Below are positions 22,130 to 34,395 of a DNA stretch of 64,000 bases, piece by piece; the stretch's first letter is position 1, and each line of letters opens with the position of its first letter. The stretch comes from Otatea glauca (Eukaryota > Streptophyta > Magnoliopsida > Poales > Poaceae): contig CM070725.1 in assembly GCA_036346275.1 (NCBI GenBank), positions 41,416,104 to 41,480,103 of the forward strand. The letters run 5' to 3'. The notes beneath the pieces were generated by a model. The model was not told where the DNA came from, made no database searches, and saw only the letters and a list, made by a program, of their open reading frames with translations. Made by a program: the position numbers and the translations under genes.

Positions 22130-25100
22130 TGTGAGACCCGTTCTGATGAACAGGAACCTCCATGTGATTACTGTGCTATTCCCTGGATCAGTAGCTAGCA
22201 CTCACATGTTTACAACAATTGGAATCACAACCACACCACAATTAATTACAGCTGAAACTAATGCATAAAGGAAAAGCTACAACTCGGAAAATAAAGCAAA
22301 GAAAAGAAATATTATCTTGTAGTTTGCCCATCCGACCCGCAGCAAGCGACAAGGTATAAACTCCGGATAGAACACGGCGAAGAAGATCCGCAACTGCGAT
22401 TTAAAAGAGACTCGAAGCCTCGCTAACTTCCACCTAAAATAATAATTAAGCAAGGGTGAGTACTTTACGTACTCAAAGAAGACTTGAGCAAAACCTATAA
22501 TATATGCGAGCCATTTCAAAGGAAAGGCTAATACAGATTAATTTGCATAAAGCGAAATTGAATTGTAAAACAAGTTATCATTTGCAAACGGAATTTATAA
22601 AAGCAAGTTGATTGATAAGAAATATATACAACAGTAAGTAATACTCACAGTCCTCCATGACGTGAGTTCGAATAAACCAAACCACAAGGTCCATCAATGT
22701 CAGCCCTTCGACATAAAGCAACAGTTGCTAAAACCAGTTCAGACCAAACCCATTTTAGAAAATTACCAAAGACTCTAACATTGGGAGGATTTTCCCCAAG
22801 TGTCCCTGACCGTGGACGCGGCTAATCGATTAGATTTACACTCTGCAGAGGTGTACACTTTACCCACAAGGAATGATCAACCTTTTCGCCAGATCAATTA
22901 ACACACTTCCTTTGGTGTGTCGGCAAGGAGATCATCTGAGCCGTTACATTATCTAGGCGTGGCTTTACACCAGCCGGGGCGTTAACCCTCGCCACGAAGA
23001 CAGAGACACTCACCCAAGCCGTGGATCCACATTTATCACACACAACACCACGTCTCGTCCGGGCAAGGCGTACACCGTTGCATTGGTATGTAGAAACCCC
23101 TACTGATGGACTGGACGGAATGCTGTGCAATCTCCCGCCTTCCATAGATGCAAAGCCACATCTAAACAACTTAATAGGCTAAGACCCGCGCATACAAGCC
23201 CTTGTGGTTGCACGAAAACATGGATCTACAACATCCCATTTGCTCGGTCCTTAATCCGACACGGGCGATACTCCACCCTACACTACGTGCAAACCCGTCT
23301 GCACATCCGGCTATTGCCAATAATCGCCCGCGTCAAACCATAGTTTTATTTTGGGGTTTTTAGCAAACTACCAGCAACCATTTTCCCACAAAGGACCATT
23401 TAGGTTCCATATAAAATATTTCGGGAAACAATTTTAATCATGATCATTTGCCCCACAAAAAACTAAAGCATGGCTAAGCAGGTTTAACAAGATCGCATAT
23501 ACCCAATTTTGGCATTAAGTAATGTTTAGCCCTATTCTATGGTTATCAAGGTTCACATTTCCATAATTATCAAGGAATTTCATCTGACAACAGGTATATC
23601 TACCAATACCACAAAATAGCGAATTTACAGAAAGTAAACGCATGCATGAAACAATTTGATGAACAAAAGGAATATAAAATACTGGGATCAATATGGTCAA
23701 AGGGGCGCTTGCCTTGCTTAATCATTGCTTACGGTGAAGACGAGGTCGCAATAAATGAAGTCGACGAAGGAAACGGCGACATCGGGTTCTACACGTCGTT
23801 CAACGGAAATAAAGCAAATAACAAGCTTTAATAAGGGCAAAAAGTAAATAGACAACAAATCAAATAAAGACTCACTACAGAAAACAGGAATGCTTTAGGG
23901 TTTGAATTAGATGATTTCAGATCGTGTTAAATTGATTAAATATCCATATTGTTATTAGCTTTTAACATTAAGCATTAAACAGCTTCTTTTATAGCTAAAC
24001 TATTGTTGAATTACGAATTCAAGAGGCTAAAATCATGAATTCTTGTATTTATAACTTCGAATTATAGATGCTAAAATTATTTGGATTAATAAAATTAAGA
24101 CATTAAATCATTATGCTAAAAGATATGAATGAATAGCACTTAACCCCTAATTGATTAAGCATAATAAGAGGTTTCGAATATGTTAGATTTGCTAGGATAG
24201 GTTGTTGGTTCCATATTCATGGTCTTTAATAAAGTTCTGAAGATACAAATATCTTTATTAAAGACTTCTTCATTACTACCGATTCATATTATAAAGCTTA
24301 GAAAACATAATATTTAGCGTTATTTAACTAACACGATTTATATGGAAAGCGTGGTGAAATATGGTTATTTCATCATAATAATATAGTATATACTTTGGAT
24401 AATGTTTCTAATCAAATTTTATGAATTATAATGTTTAGCTAAAGAGCTAAATGCATTGCTGAAAAAGCTATCATGACACTAAAGTTTACGTTGATTGCAA
24501 TCGGCCAAAAATGGCTACAACTATCCTTATCATATTAGGGTTTTGCATAAGCAAAAACTATATGAACCATAAGTTATAAATGAAATATTTTCTTAGAATA
24601 TAGTAGTACATATCCTAAACATCGTTTCTGATTTATTCTACAAGGGATTCGTATCAGGACAAGGTATTCTATAGATTGATGAAAAGGCTTGAGTGTTTCT
24701 AAAATCCAGAATTATAATACCTAAGGTTATTTCGCTATCGAGTTTTATATGCAAAGCATGACAAAATGAGATTCTTTCTTCAGAATTTGATAGTATTAAC
24801 TTTGCAAGTATTTCTAAACCGATATTATAAATTTTACTATAAAGACGAGTTATTTTATTCACTGTTGAAATAGCATAAATGACCACAAAGTTAACATTAT
24901 AGCGAGTCGGATTTCGTTTACAGTTTGGGGCTACACCTTACAAGATTATTGATCCATTTTTCAGACATTAGCAGGGGATGACACTAAGAGTGCTTTAAAG
25001 CTAATTCTGTGATATCTGGCTTCCATCCGAAACGGTTTTTCATATAAGTGATCATTAGGGCCTAATATGGATTTAGTTCAAACTCGTATAAACATGAAGT

Positions 25101-27727
25101 ACTTTTGCATAGCTAGTAAGGATATTACTTCTCAAGATCTTAGGACTTAGTTTTGTCAAATTTGATGTTTATTTGTGAAAGTTATAACTATTCAAAATAT
25201 ACAAGTATTGGAGATTTAATTATTTGGTTAAGTGTTATTTATAACTTTGTTATAATGATTCTTGTTGAATCATTTAGTTCGATCACATTAGATATTTAGA
25301 ACCCAATTTCTTTTAACGACTATGATCTTCATTAATTATGCATGTACACATTTTTCTACATATACAAGGCTTATGTCTTCATGCAAATTAAACTTGTGAA
25401 TATATGGTATTTCATTAAAAACATTTCAACAGTGACAATTTACTCATTCCGATAGCTATTCATATTCTTGTATAGTTATTAGACACTTTTCACATGTATA
25501 TATATATATATATATATATATTATTACTGATTACTATATGCAATTACATATATGCATACATCTTTTCCATTTAAACCATTTATTATTCATAAACAAGTCT
25601 AAATCAAATTCATACTTTAATCATTTTAGCATATTAAGGTGGGCTACTGACATACAAGTGCTTAGAAATAAATCTTATTTATTTTAGAATTTCTTTTATA
25701 CAATTATTCATTTTTGATTATTTATTCCATTGAGAATAACCTTTAATGGGAAATAATTTAAACAAAGGTAAAACATAAATATTTTTATATATTTGAATTC
25801 CTGGATGTATAAGGATTCTAATAAAATCAGTTTCATTCCATTTTGAATTTGTTTACAACATTTTAATATGTAGCCTATCTTTAAGTCTTTCATTTAAATT
25901 TGAATTTCAAATTAACCAAGTACTGTTTTTCAAAATGTTTTTGCATATTATGGAAGCACTTGATTTTAGATGATTTTAGGAATTTGTTTCATTTGAATTG
26001 GATTAAAAATGCTAAAGTTATTCACATAAGAAGCTGGCTCGGTTATGAAATTGAAAGAAAATCGGAAATACGTTTTCTGAGTTGAGAGGCGCCTTTACCG
26101 GTTTGAACTGGAGAAGTTCACGCGGTTGACAGGGCGGGCCCGCCGAGCAGTGAGCCAAAACAGGGGCGGCGCTAGGGCAGCTCGCCGGCGAGGCTACGGC
26201 GACGGAGGAGCTCGGCCGAGGGCTCCTCGAGCACCAGCTCGTCACGGCGCACAAGGTGGTGGGGTCGATCACTTCCGGCAATGGTCGGAGTGAGCTACCA
26301 CCGTGAGGGGTGCGGCGGCCATGGTGGAGCTCACCGGAGAAGAAGAAGGGGTAAGTCTCCGGCTGAATCGGTAGCGAATCAAGCATCAAGGAGTACTAGG
26401 GATTTCATTTTACCTGCTGATTCGGTCAGAAGTTGACCGAAGAGCTCCGCCACCATGCGCCGGAGTTGGAGAAGAAGGAGTGCGGTGCAGCGGCGTTGCG
26501 GGCAATGGGAGCTGAAATCGGATAGGGAATGAACTCAAGACGGCATCAGGTAGCTCTGATTCAAACGAATTGAAGAAAATTTTACCGAGCAGCCGAATTG
26601 ATGTTTCCTCCCTTTTCGGGTTGTCTGACAAAAATGGCGAGGAGGAAGACCGCGGCTGAAACGCTGGGTTCAGGAGCACTCTCGGTGAAGGCCCCTTTCT
26701 CCTGGTGATCTCCTTGCCTTCAAGCTTTTGATGGCCTTCCGGTGCTTGAGTCTTGAGCTCTGCTTGCTTTGCCTTGGCGTGGGAATTCTCAAATGGTTGG
26801 CTTAACACTTGTGGCTGCTGCCTTGGCGTGGAGAAGCTCTGGCTTGTGCGTGAGAATGAATCAATGGGCTGGCCTAAATACAGACATGTGAAGGAAAGCT
26901 CTAGAATGAGTGAGGTGTCCCAAGCACAGGAAAAACAGAATGTCTCTAGTACTGAACGTGAAAACTGCTATGAACCAAGTTGGAAAATTTCGAAACTTTT
27001 TGACCATAGTCTAATGGGAGTTGTTAGATTTCAGTAAAATTTTGGGGTTAAAATACAGCATGGTTAATTAATTAAAATTCCGACACTGTGCATTGCTCAG
27101 AATTTTGATTTCAGATTTTGATTTAATTAAAGGTGAAAACATTATTATTTATTTTTGAAACTTTTATTTAGAGTTATATTTATATCAAGGATTCTCTAAT
27201 AAACATTTCAAGTTAAAATATTGTATATTTATTTTATATAAATTCTGACATGCTGATTTACAGATTTCCAATGCCTCTGTTTATAAATTTTAAAACGGCT
27301 TAGATGACATGATAAATTTCTACAACTTTTACCAGAGGTAAATACTGTATTGTGGGAATCATGGTAAATTTTCCAGGTGTATATGATTTTCGAAAATTTT
27401 ATAATAAATCTGTCCTTGCACTATTTGGAGGTCAAGGGATGTCTTTTCAACTTTTTATTCACTATGCTATGCATTAAAAATTCATGTACCAGCTAAAATG
27501 ATTTTAAATATATAAACTTTTCAATATTTTACTTTTACCTTTTATCTTCTTACCATTTTACCTTTTTACCATTTCCATTCTTTAATTTCATATGTTGGAT
27601 TTTTCATACAAAGCATAAATCCAAGGAAATTCAGCTAAGATCCAATAAATCCAATAAAACTCATAAATAAATATTTTCAAATTTAAAATATTTATTTTTA
27701 TATTATTTTATTTTTCGGGATGCTACA
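22130..27727 (-). mobile_element. Very long LTR (5.6 kb), copy L4
   Basis: On the minus strand it starts TGTAGCATCCCG at 27727 and ends GGGTCTCACA at 22130, so it has TG...CA ends. The outer 2 kb at the left and 0.7 kb at the right match 48696-54012 in inverted orientation, while the middle (about 24.1-27.0 kb) is more diverged. It carries the CTCTGCAGAG block near 22842 and a GC-rich stretch at 26090-26860. No gag or pol and no internal LTR pair was seen, so it reads as a solo LTR. The flanks TTCTT and GCAAC do not match, so there is no target duplication. Confidence 0.75.
25497..25521. repeat. (TA)n microsatellite inside LTR L4
   Basis: About 12 alternating TA units within an AT-rich stretch. 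Confidence 0.9.
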
Positions 27728-28543
27728 GCAACTAGGCCGTAGAACCTGATCAGAGACTGCAGAGGTGGCGACTGCTGGATACGTGCTTGCCGACGAGGGG
27801 TATGCATCGTTGTTTCGTTTGTCAGTAGTCGTCGGTACACGGGTCCAGATGGATCTGTGTATACGCACGTAGCATAGCGTATAAGAAATATTTCTCCTCC
27901 ACGAAAATGAGTGGAAAGCTCGTGTGTCGTCGTCGAGGAAGAAATTAACTTCCTTATGTGAGAACGGAGACGAGATACGAGTTGTTTCAGATGCCCATGT
28001 TTCCAACTACTTGAGGAAAAACCTTCCATGGACCAAATCAAGTATGAGCAACAGCAAGCATGACTAGGTTCTATAGCTTAGCTCACTGCTCAAGCAACCA
28101 GCTGGCAAGTAGTGCAAGAGAGTGTCACACACCATGTTTAGGTCTCTTATGGGACAGATTATGATTTTGCAGATTTTGAATTATGCGAAAATCAGTTGGC
28201 ACTCAGTTTCCAATTCTATATAGAAGGGCTGATCTGATTGTGGAGAAGCTATCCAGAATCCTCCTGTTTGGTAGATAATTGATCTATTTTTCTTTTAAGC
28301 AGAAGTTACGTAGAAACTGTCCCAAGCGTAAAGAGAAGTATGAAAACGATTTCGCACTATAAGCGAGAAAGTGTGGCGACTTGAAAACGCTCCGTCGTAC
28401 ATACCCTAGGATTCCAGTTATATGACCTGATCGACGTGATAGTAGCCATTATCCTTACCGTTCATCTACTAATTGTACTGTTTGTTAACGCCTATTTCGA
28501 ATGATGAATTTTTTAATATTTCTGTGAAAATTAGACAATTTCT
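27728..28543. repeat. Block D copy B (truncated third copy)
   Basis: Begins GCAACTAGGCCGTAG exactly at the outer edge of LTR L4 and follows copy C (45954 onward) closely for about 815 bp, including the ~290 bp missing from copy A. It ends at ACAATTTCT where a copia fragment begins. The first ~420 bp of block D are absent. Confidence 0.9.
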
Positions 28544-29935
28544 GGATAGCTTCTCAACACTCCTCCTTGGGCGAATATTGCGTAATGCACATGTCTTATC
28601 AAAAACTCCCCTCAAAAACCTAATAGGAAAAAAGAGATAGAGAAAAGAGTACATTGCACTCGCACACCGTATTACACTAGTTGCCTCATTAAAAACTTTT
28701 ATATGAGAAAACTTTAGAAAAACTCACTAAGAAAAAAGATTACAACTTATAATCTTCTAGATTCAAAGTAAGATCTTGAGGATTATGCTAAGGGTCATGG
28801 TTCAGGGATTTACTCCCCCTGAAATATGTATGTCTCTAAGTTGTCTCATTCCAATGCCACTAACACATCTTTAAAAACTAGATTTTGGCAAAGATTTGGT
28901 GAATAAATCTTCTAGATTTTCACATAACTTAGTTTGCAGAATCTTTACCTCGCCATTCTTCCGGAGTTCGTGAGGATAGAAAAGTTTAGGAGTAATATGC
29001 TTCATGATATTGCTTTTTACATAACCCATTTGCATTTATGCAACACATGTAGTATTATCTTCATAGATAATTATAGGGGTATCGATGGTATTAAGATCAC
29101 ATGACTTCTAAATATGGTTAACCACACATCTCAGCCAAACACACTCACATGAGGCTTTATATTAAGCTATAATCTCTGAGTGATTAGTAGAAGTAGCTAC
29201 CAAGGTCTGCTTAAAAGACCACCAAGAAACGGCTGTACCACCGCAAAGAAACACAAAACTAGTCTTTGGCACTATGGGCATCACACAGATAGCCAGCATC
29301 CGTATATCCTACCATGGTTAAGTCTTGGTTCTTCAGGTTAAACAATCTAAGATCTTGAGTAGTTTAGAGGTATCTGAGTAAAGTCTTGACACCATCCCAA
29401 TGTCTTTTGGTTGGGACTAAACTGTGTATTGCTAGCAAATTTATTGCGAATGCAATATCAGGCTTTGTGCAATTAGTAAAATACATAAGTGCTCCAATAG
29501 CGCTTAAGTATAGGACTTCAGGTCTTAAGATTTCCTCATTTTTCATCCTTGATCTGAAAGGGTCTTCATCAACTTCAAGGGATCTTACTACCATGGGGGT
29601 TTTCTAAAGATGAGATTTATCCATATTAAATCTTTCTAATACCTTCTGGTATAGGTAGGCTGTTGTAAAAAAATTCTTTCTGGGAAATGCTCTAGTTGTA
29701 TGCCTAAGTAATATTTGGTTTTACCCAAACATTTCATCTGAAACACCGTCGTAAGATAAGAACTTGCTTCCTTTATCTCCTTTGTGGTTTCGATGATATT
29801 CAAATCAACGATATAAACTGATATGATATAGAATCTATTCTTGGATTTCTTTATGAACACACAGGAATAATCATCATTATTAGAGTATCCTTTCTTCAGA
29901 AGGAACTTACTAAGTCAATTGTATCATATTCTCCT
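28544..29935 (-). pseudogene. Ty1/copia remnant: RT end and RNase H
   Basis: The minus strand encodes copia reverse transcriptase pieces: SVYIVDLNII (29815 region), LGKTKYYLGIQLEH and YLSAIGALMYFTNCTKPDIAFA. Decayed RNase H follows down to about 28800, then a purine tract AAGGAGGAG and a 16-bp LTR stub (TGTTGAGAAGC, 28559). The catalytic YVDD is replaced by YIVD, so the first catalytic Asp is lost. Closely related in sequence order to the copia at 57.7-63 kb but far more decayed. Confidence 0.75.
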
Positions 29936-30440
29936 AAGCTGTTTTAATCGTATAGTGATCTCTGATTTGATCGATCGGTCCTCATACGGAGCGCAAACAC
30001 TTGCGCCTTGGCCTCCTCGCTGATCGATCGGTCGGAAGGTGCTTGGCTAGTGATGCGACCAGTGTGACACGTTCGGTGAAGTTTCATGATTATTCGCAAC
30101 CCTTTTCCTCTGCCAATAGCGATGATGTCTGGTGATCCAACAGCGTCATTTAGCCTTTGAAGAGTATTCATGCTGACATCTGACATAGATCAATCATAAT
30201 GCATCGATCGAATAGCAAGAACAATAACAGAAAGTGCATATGATATAAGAGGCAAAACTATTCCCTCTTTTTTAAATTGATTCTCTTGTACAAGGAGATG
30301 CCATATTTATAGCAGAAGGCATCAAGAGTGAAAGACCATGTAGAGGTCTGATTCTCTTGTACAAGGAGGTGCTATATTTATAATAGAAGGCAGCAAGAGC
30401 GAAAGACCATGTAGAGGTCTATCCTTATTGATGATGAGTT
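29936..30440 (-). mobile_element. Copia LTR/leader-like segment with duplicated TATA unit
   Basis: On the minus strand two tandem units with TATAAATA are followed by a leader and an ATG at 30186 opening an 80-codon frame of unknown identity. This looks like the promoter end of a copia LTR belonging to the remnant at its left, with most of gag and integrase deleted between. The join is inferred. Confidence 0.4.
30279..30420. repeat. 71-bp tandem duplication carrying a TATA box
   Basis: Units start GATTCTCTTGTACAAGGAG at 30279 and 30350. Each has TATAAATA on the minus strand (30311-30304 and 30382-30375, exactly 71 bp apart) and ends in GACCATGTAGAGGT. A few substitutions separate the units. 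Confidence 0.9.
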
Positions 30441-31134
30441 ATTGACTATGTTTGAGCATGTTGTGCTCGAGTTTGAGTTTGTTTTGAATTCTATTTTGAA
30501 TTTGAAGCAATTTGAGGTGCTGTCAGTGTTGGGCGACACTACCGACCTTGTAGTGACGGTAATACCGGCTGTATGGCACTACCGGTTTGGGATGGCTGTA
30601 GTTTGTGGAGCTACTAGCCTTGGGAGCGGTAGCTTTTTTACAGAGGTGTTTTATCTGGGGCGTGTCTGAGTGGCACTACCAACAACTAGGGGCGGTAGTA
30701 CCAGGGGTGCAGTACTACCAACCTCTAGTAGGCAGTAGCTATTTTTTAGAGAAGGTTCTCTTGGGGCTGTTCAGTGGGAGCGGTACTACCGGCCAACTAG
30801 AAGCGATAGTACCGAGGGTGCGGTACTACCGGCCCTGGGTGGCGGTAGTGCCGACTTCACTGCGAATTTATGCTTAATGGTTTGCATTATGTGATGATTA
30901 ATGCATATATTGTGAACAGTGCTATGTGATAGTTTGCTTGTCTGTGTTGGTTGCAGGACTTGATGCTAGGTCATGGTGGCGAAGGCGAGACCAAGATTAG
31001 GCTATGAGTTGAGGTCGAGCGGTCTACGGACGCCGAAAGATGATCAAGGCCGGGAGGTGGTTACAAGCCAGAAAAATAAGGAACCGAAGCGTGAAGCACT
31101 GGTGATAGACATGACGGGCAATGGTATGGACCGG

Positions 31135-32861
31135 TGAAGCATCTAGGCCCCTATTTTAATTAAAATTTTGGTAATTAATGACAATTGTGTTAAAGGACTA
31201 ACAATTTCTCTTAAGTTTGTAAGAATAGGTTGGTCCTCACTGTGGCATCTTGAGAAAGTTTGATGTTCATCCGAGAAAAGGATGTTTATTAAAAGAACCA
31301 GAAGATCAAAGACAAGGTAAATGTGTTTTAAGGAGATTTTATTTTATTTCACCGATCTTGGAGCAAGAAGTAAAAAGATCTGGTTTATAGGTTAGATGCC
31401 ATACTATAAAGAGGAATAATGATTAGTAGTTTGATTGTGATTAAAGTGTCATATGGCTCAATTTATATGTAGGCTAAATCATCTACACTTGCATCAAGAC
31501 ATGTGTTTCAAAACACAGCCCTCTTCAGGGAAACCGATACTACTGCAAGTGTTTTTATGGTAGTACCGCCGTTTGTATTGCGGTACTTATTCTCCATAGA
31601 AGCGCTCATTTGTATATATCCTGTTTATTCATTGTCGGTACTACATGATAAATTCTAGTAGTACCGGAACTCCGATACTACTGTGTTTTACACTGCGGTA
31701 CTTATTTTTTAGAGAAGCTTCTTTCTGATGTTTTTCATGAATTTTAAATCCGAAGCTACCATAGTAAAAACTGCGGTACTACCGCATGTGCGGAAGTACC
31801 GATCTGAAGCCCGGTAGTCTTTTTCCAAAAAGAGGTGTTTTGAGGATTTTCTCCTGGGCGGTACTACCGCACGCTAAAATCTGGTAGTACCGGTATCATG
31901 GTAGTATCGGGTTTTATATTGGCAGTACCATTTTTCCAGAACGAGTTGTTTTCGAGTAAATCACTCCAGAAAAGTCGGTACTACCGCACTTTGTGTGGCA
32001 GTAGTACCGGACCATCTCCAACGGCTCTTTCCCACCGCATTAAATGCTTAAAACTAACCGTTGGGACAGGAGCGGTACTACCGGACTTTGTATGTCGGTA
32101 GTACCAGAATTCCTGATTTTTCAGGATCTTCCCCCAACGGTTGGAATAGTTGGTGGGGTTATAAATACCCCCACACCTGCACAATAGTAGCTCTTGGTGA
32201 CTCATTGAACACATATTGAGCTCTAGCAAGTTCTTTCTACTCACTAGTGCACTTAATTCTCATTTTGAGTGAGTAAGAAGCATTCAAGTGTTGCATATAT
32301 ATTTGAGCCATTTAGACACTTGATTCATCCTCAAGCAAGCGTCATTATTCTATTCTCTTGGAGGTTGCCACCTCCTAGACGGCTTGTAGGCGTGTGGAAT
32401 CGGTGATCTTCTCAAAGAAGCTTGTGAGAAGGCCCGATCGATTGTGAAGGCAAAGAGCTCGCCTAACCGGAGTAGTGAAAAGCTACCATGAGTGATCGAG
32501 GAAGGATCAAGCGGGTGGAGCCGGCTTAAAGTGGTTCAAGTCACCTCAATGTGGAGTAGGGAAGACCGGCAAGTCTCCGAGACCACGGGATAAAATTTCT
32601 TGTCTCTCATTCTCTTTTGACTTGCTTTTACAATTTGTGTGCTTAATTTTCAATTCTAGCAATTTGGGTATATTATTTGTAATTAGAATCTTTTATCTGT
32701 CATTCTTGATTTGCTAAAGTAATTTGTGATCACTAGAGAATATAGTTGTAATTTGTAATTATTTTCATTATAGCTTAGTGATTTTATTAATTGCAAATTA
32801 GAACCGAAAAAATTAGAAACCTCCTATTCACCCCCTCTAGTCGGTTATCCTTGATCCTACA
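31135..32861 (+). mobile_element. Solo LTR, SIRE/Maximus-type Ty1/copia
   Basis: Starts TGAAGCATCTAGGCCCC at 31135 and ends CCCCCTCTAGTCGG ... GATCCTACA at 32861, the characteristic start and end of SIRE/Maximus LTRs in grasses. It carries TATAAATA near 32160 followed by a leader. Flanks are ACCGG (31130-31134) and ATCGG (32862-32866), a target duplication with one change. There is no internal region, so it is a solo LTR of 1727 bp. Confidence 0.85.
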
Positions 32862-33924
32862 ATCGGGACTAGGCTCAGGGAGGAGTTGAGGTCCAGAACA
32901 GTCAAGGAAGCCGATGCGCCATGGTGAAGCCGAAAAGGACATGTGGCGGTCAAGTGACTTGGGCCCGCTTGCAAGCAAGGACGATTCAGGGAGTCTGGAT
33001 GCGTGAGATGCTTGACAGCAAGTCATCGAGGCCACATGGAAAGCGCGAAGCATGGTGATGCTTCGAGGAGAAGGAAGACCGGTCATCGGGGCAAATTGGT
33101 AATTTGTCCAATACCAGCGGTCGAGGCGGTTTGTAAAACTGCGACGGTGATCTAAGTGGTTTAGGTTATGCCAAAGTGGAGTTGGACGCAAATTCGGGCT
33201 CGCGGAGTGAATTTGGTGTCCATGTGTTGGCCGCTTTGAGAAGCGTGCTTGTGAGAATAAAAATACTGTTAAGGGTGTTGGATTTCGAGTTAGCCCATGT
33301 AAGAAGCGAATGGTATCCACTCTAGTGTCCCGATTTAGGATTGGGGTTTTCTCCACTATATAAGGCGATGTAGGGGGAGAAGAGGCCTCAAATCTTAGAC
33401 TAAGACATTTGGAGGTTTAGGGTTTCCATAAGATTTTGTGTTCTTGTATGGTGTGTGTGCTCCTTAACTTTGCCCTCAAGTGAGAGGCTTTGTAATCCAT
33501 CCTTAGACTCTCGCACACGCCAGCGACCCGGTTTGAAATCCCACTTGGTTTTTTCCCCAAGCGACGTGTGGCGCGGCCGTGCGGCCTGGCGTGTGGGCGA
33601 CACATGGTGCGGCCGCAGGTTGACACGTGGCGTTTGTTTTTTATTTACGAAAAGGCCCAAGCAAACTCCGAAAATTCCCTAGAATTACGGAATAGTCATT
33701 TTTTCAAAAACATTTCCCATAAAAACCCCTCGAATTTCCTGGAATTACAGATCTTTTACGAGAAGGAGCCCAAAATTTCCTAAAATTGCATATTAGTCCA
33801 TTTTTTTCTCTAGAAGGCCCACAGAGCTTCTTTAGTGCCCCCGAAAATTCTCTAAAATTATGAAATAGTCTATTTTTCTTGCTAGAAGACCTCCAAGGCT
33901 TTTTCTGTTTGGATTTTGGCACTC

Positions 33925-34068
33925 CATTTTTTACGGAGAGGCGCTCAAATTTTTTGTAGGCCCTGCGGAGCTTCCAAAAATTATTTTTAACACGTCATTT
34001 TGTACAGAGAGGGGCTCAAATTTTTGCATAGAATCTGCAGAGCTTCCACAATTTATTTTTAACGCGTT
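33925..34068. repeat. Two ~71-bp imperfect tandem units; similar shorter units to the left
   Basis: The pair shares a GAGAGGSGCTCAAATTTTT block followed by a GCAGAGCTTCC-like block and ATTTTTAACRCG. To the left (33650-33920) looser repeats contain AAAATTCYCTARAATTA and AGAAGGCCC-like words. It resembles a repeat array inside an old LTR. Confidence 0.6.
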
Positions 34069-34395
34069 GTACGCAAAATTGTCCAAAACTTTCAAAGATT
34101 ACATATTGGTCCATTCGTATGACACTTGCAGATTGACTATTCGTATGACACTTGCAAATTGATTATCATGTCATTGTCTGTAAATGCCCTTAAACCTCAA
34201 CTCATATGGCACAAAACTCAGTGTGAGATCCTGACCAAACTAGAAAACAAAAACACAAAAGAACACTACATGGCGAGAATACTCATTTAACTATCAATCC
34301 GACCTCCTCACGACTCCACCAAGTTGGAGTGGTTTCTTCCCATCTTTAGAACTGGACACAAACACACGCTGCAAAAATGGCAATAATGCGTCATT

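Larger units (their letters stand above)
30441..34230 (+). mobile_element. Old LTR-like region split by a solo LTR
   Basis: 30441-31134 and 32862-34230 appear to be one older element. The left part is full of GGTACTACCG-type motifs. The right part contains TATATAAG (33357-33364) in a promoter-like setting and then short repeats. No coding domain was recognised. The class (gypsy or copia) is not determined, and the end at 34230 is only approximate. Confidence 0.4.

Noticed and set aside
27698..28041. 112-codon frame, also at 45899-46264, as a conserved gene
   Set aside because: Conserved only because both lie in block D copies; one start region lies in LTR sequence, and there is no recognised domain.
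34264..34280. CACTACATGGCGAGAATAC as left terminus of the CACTA element
   Set aside because: Only the first six bases match the right terminus, and the flank AA/GAA does not match TAT.
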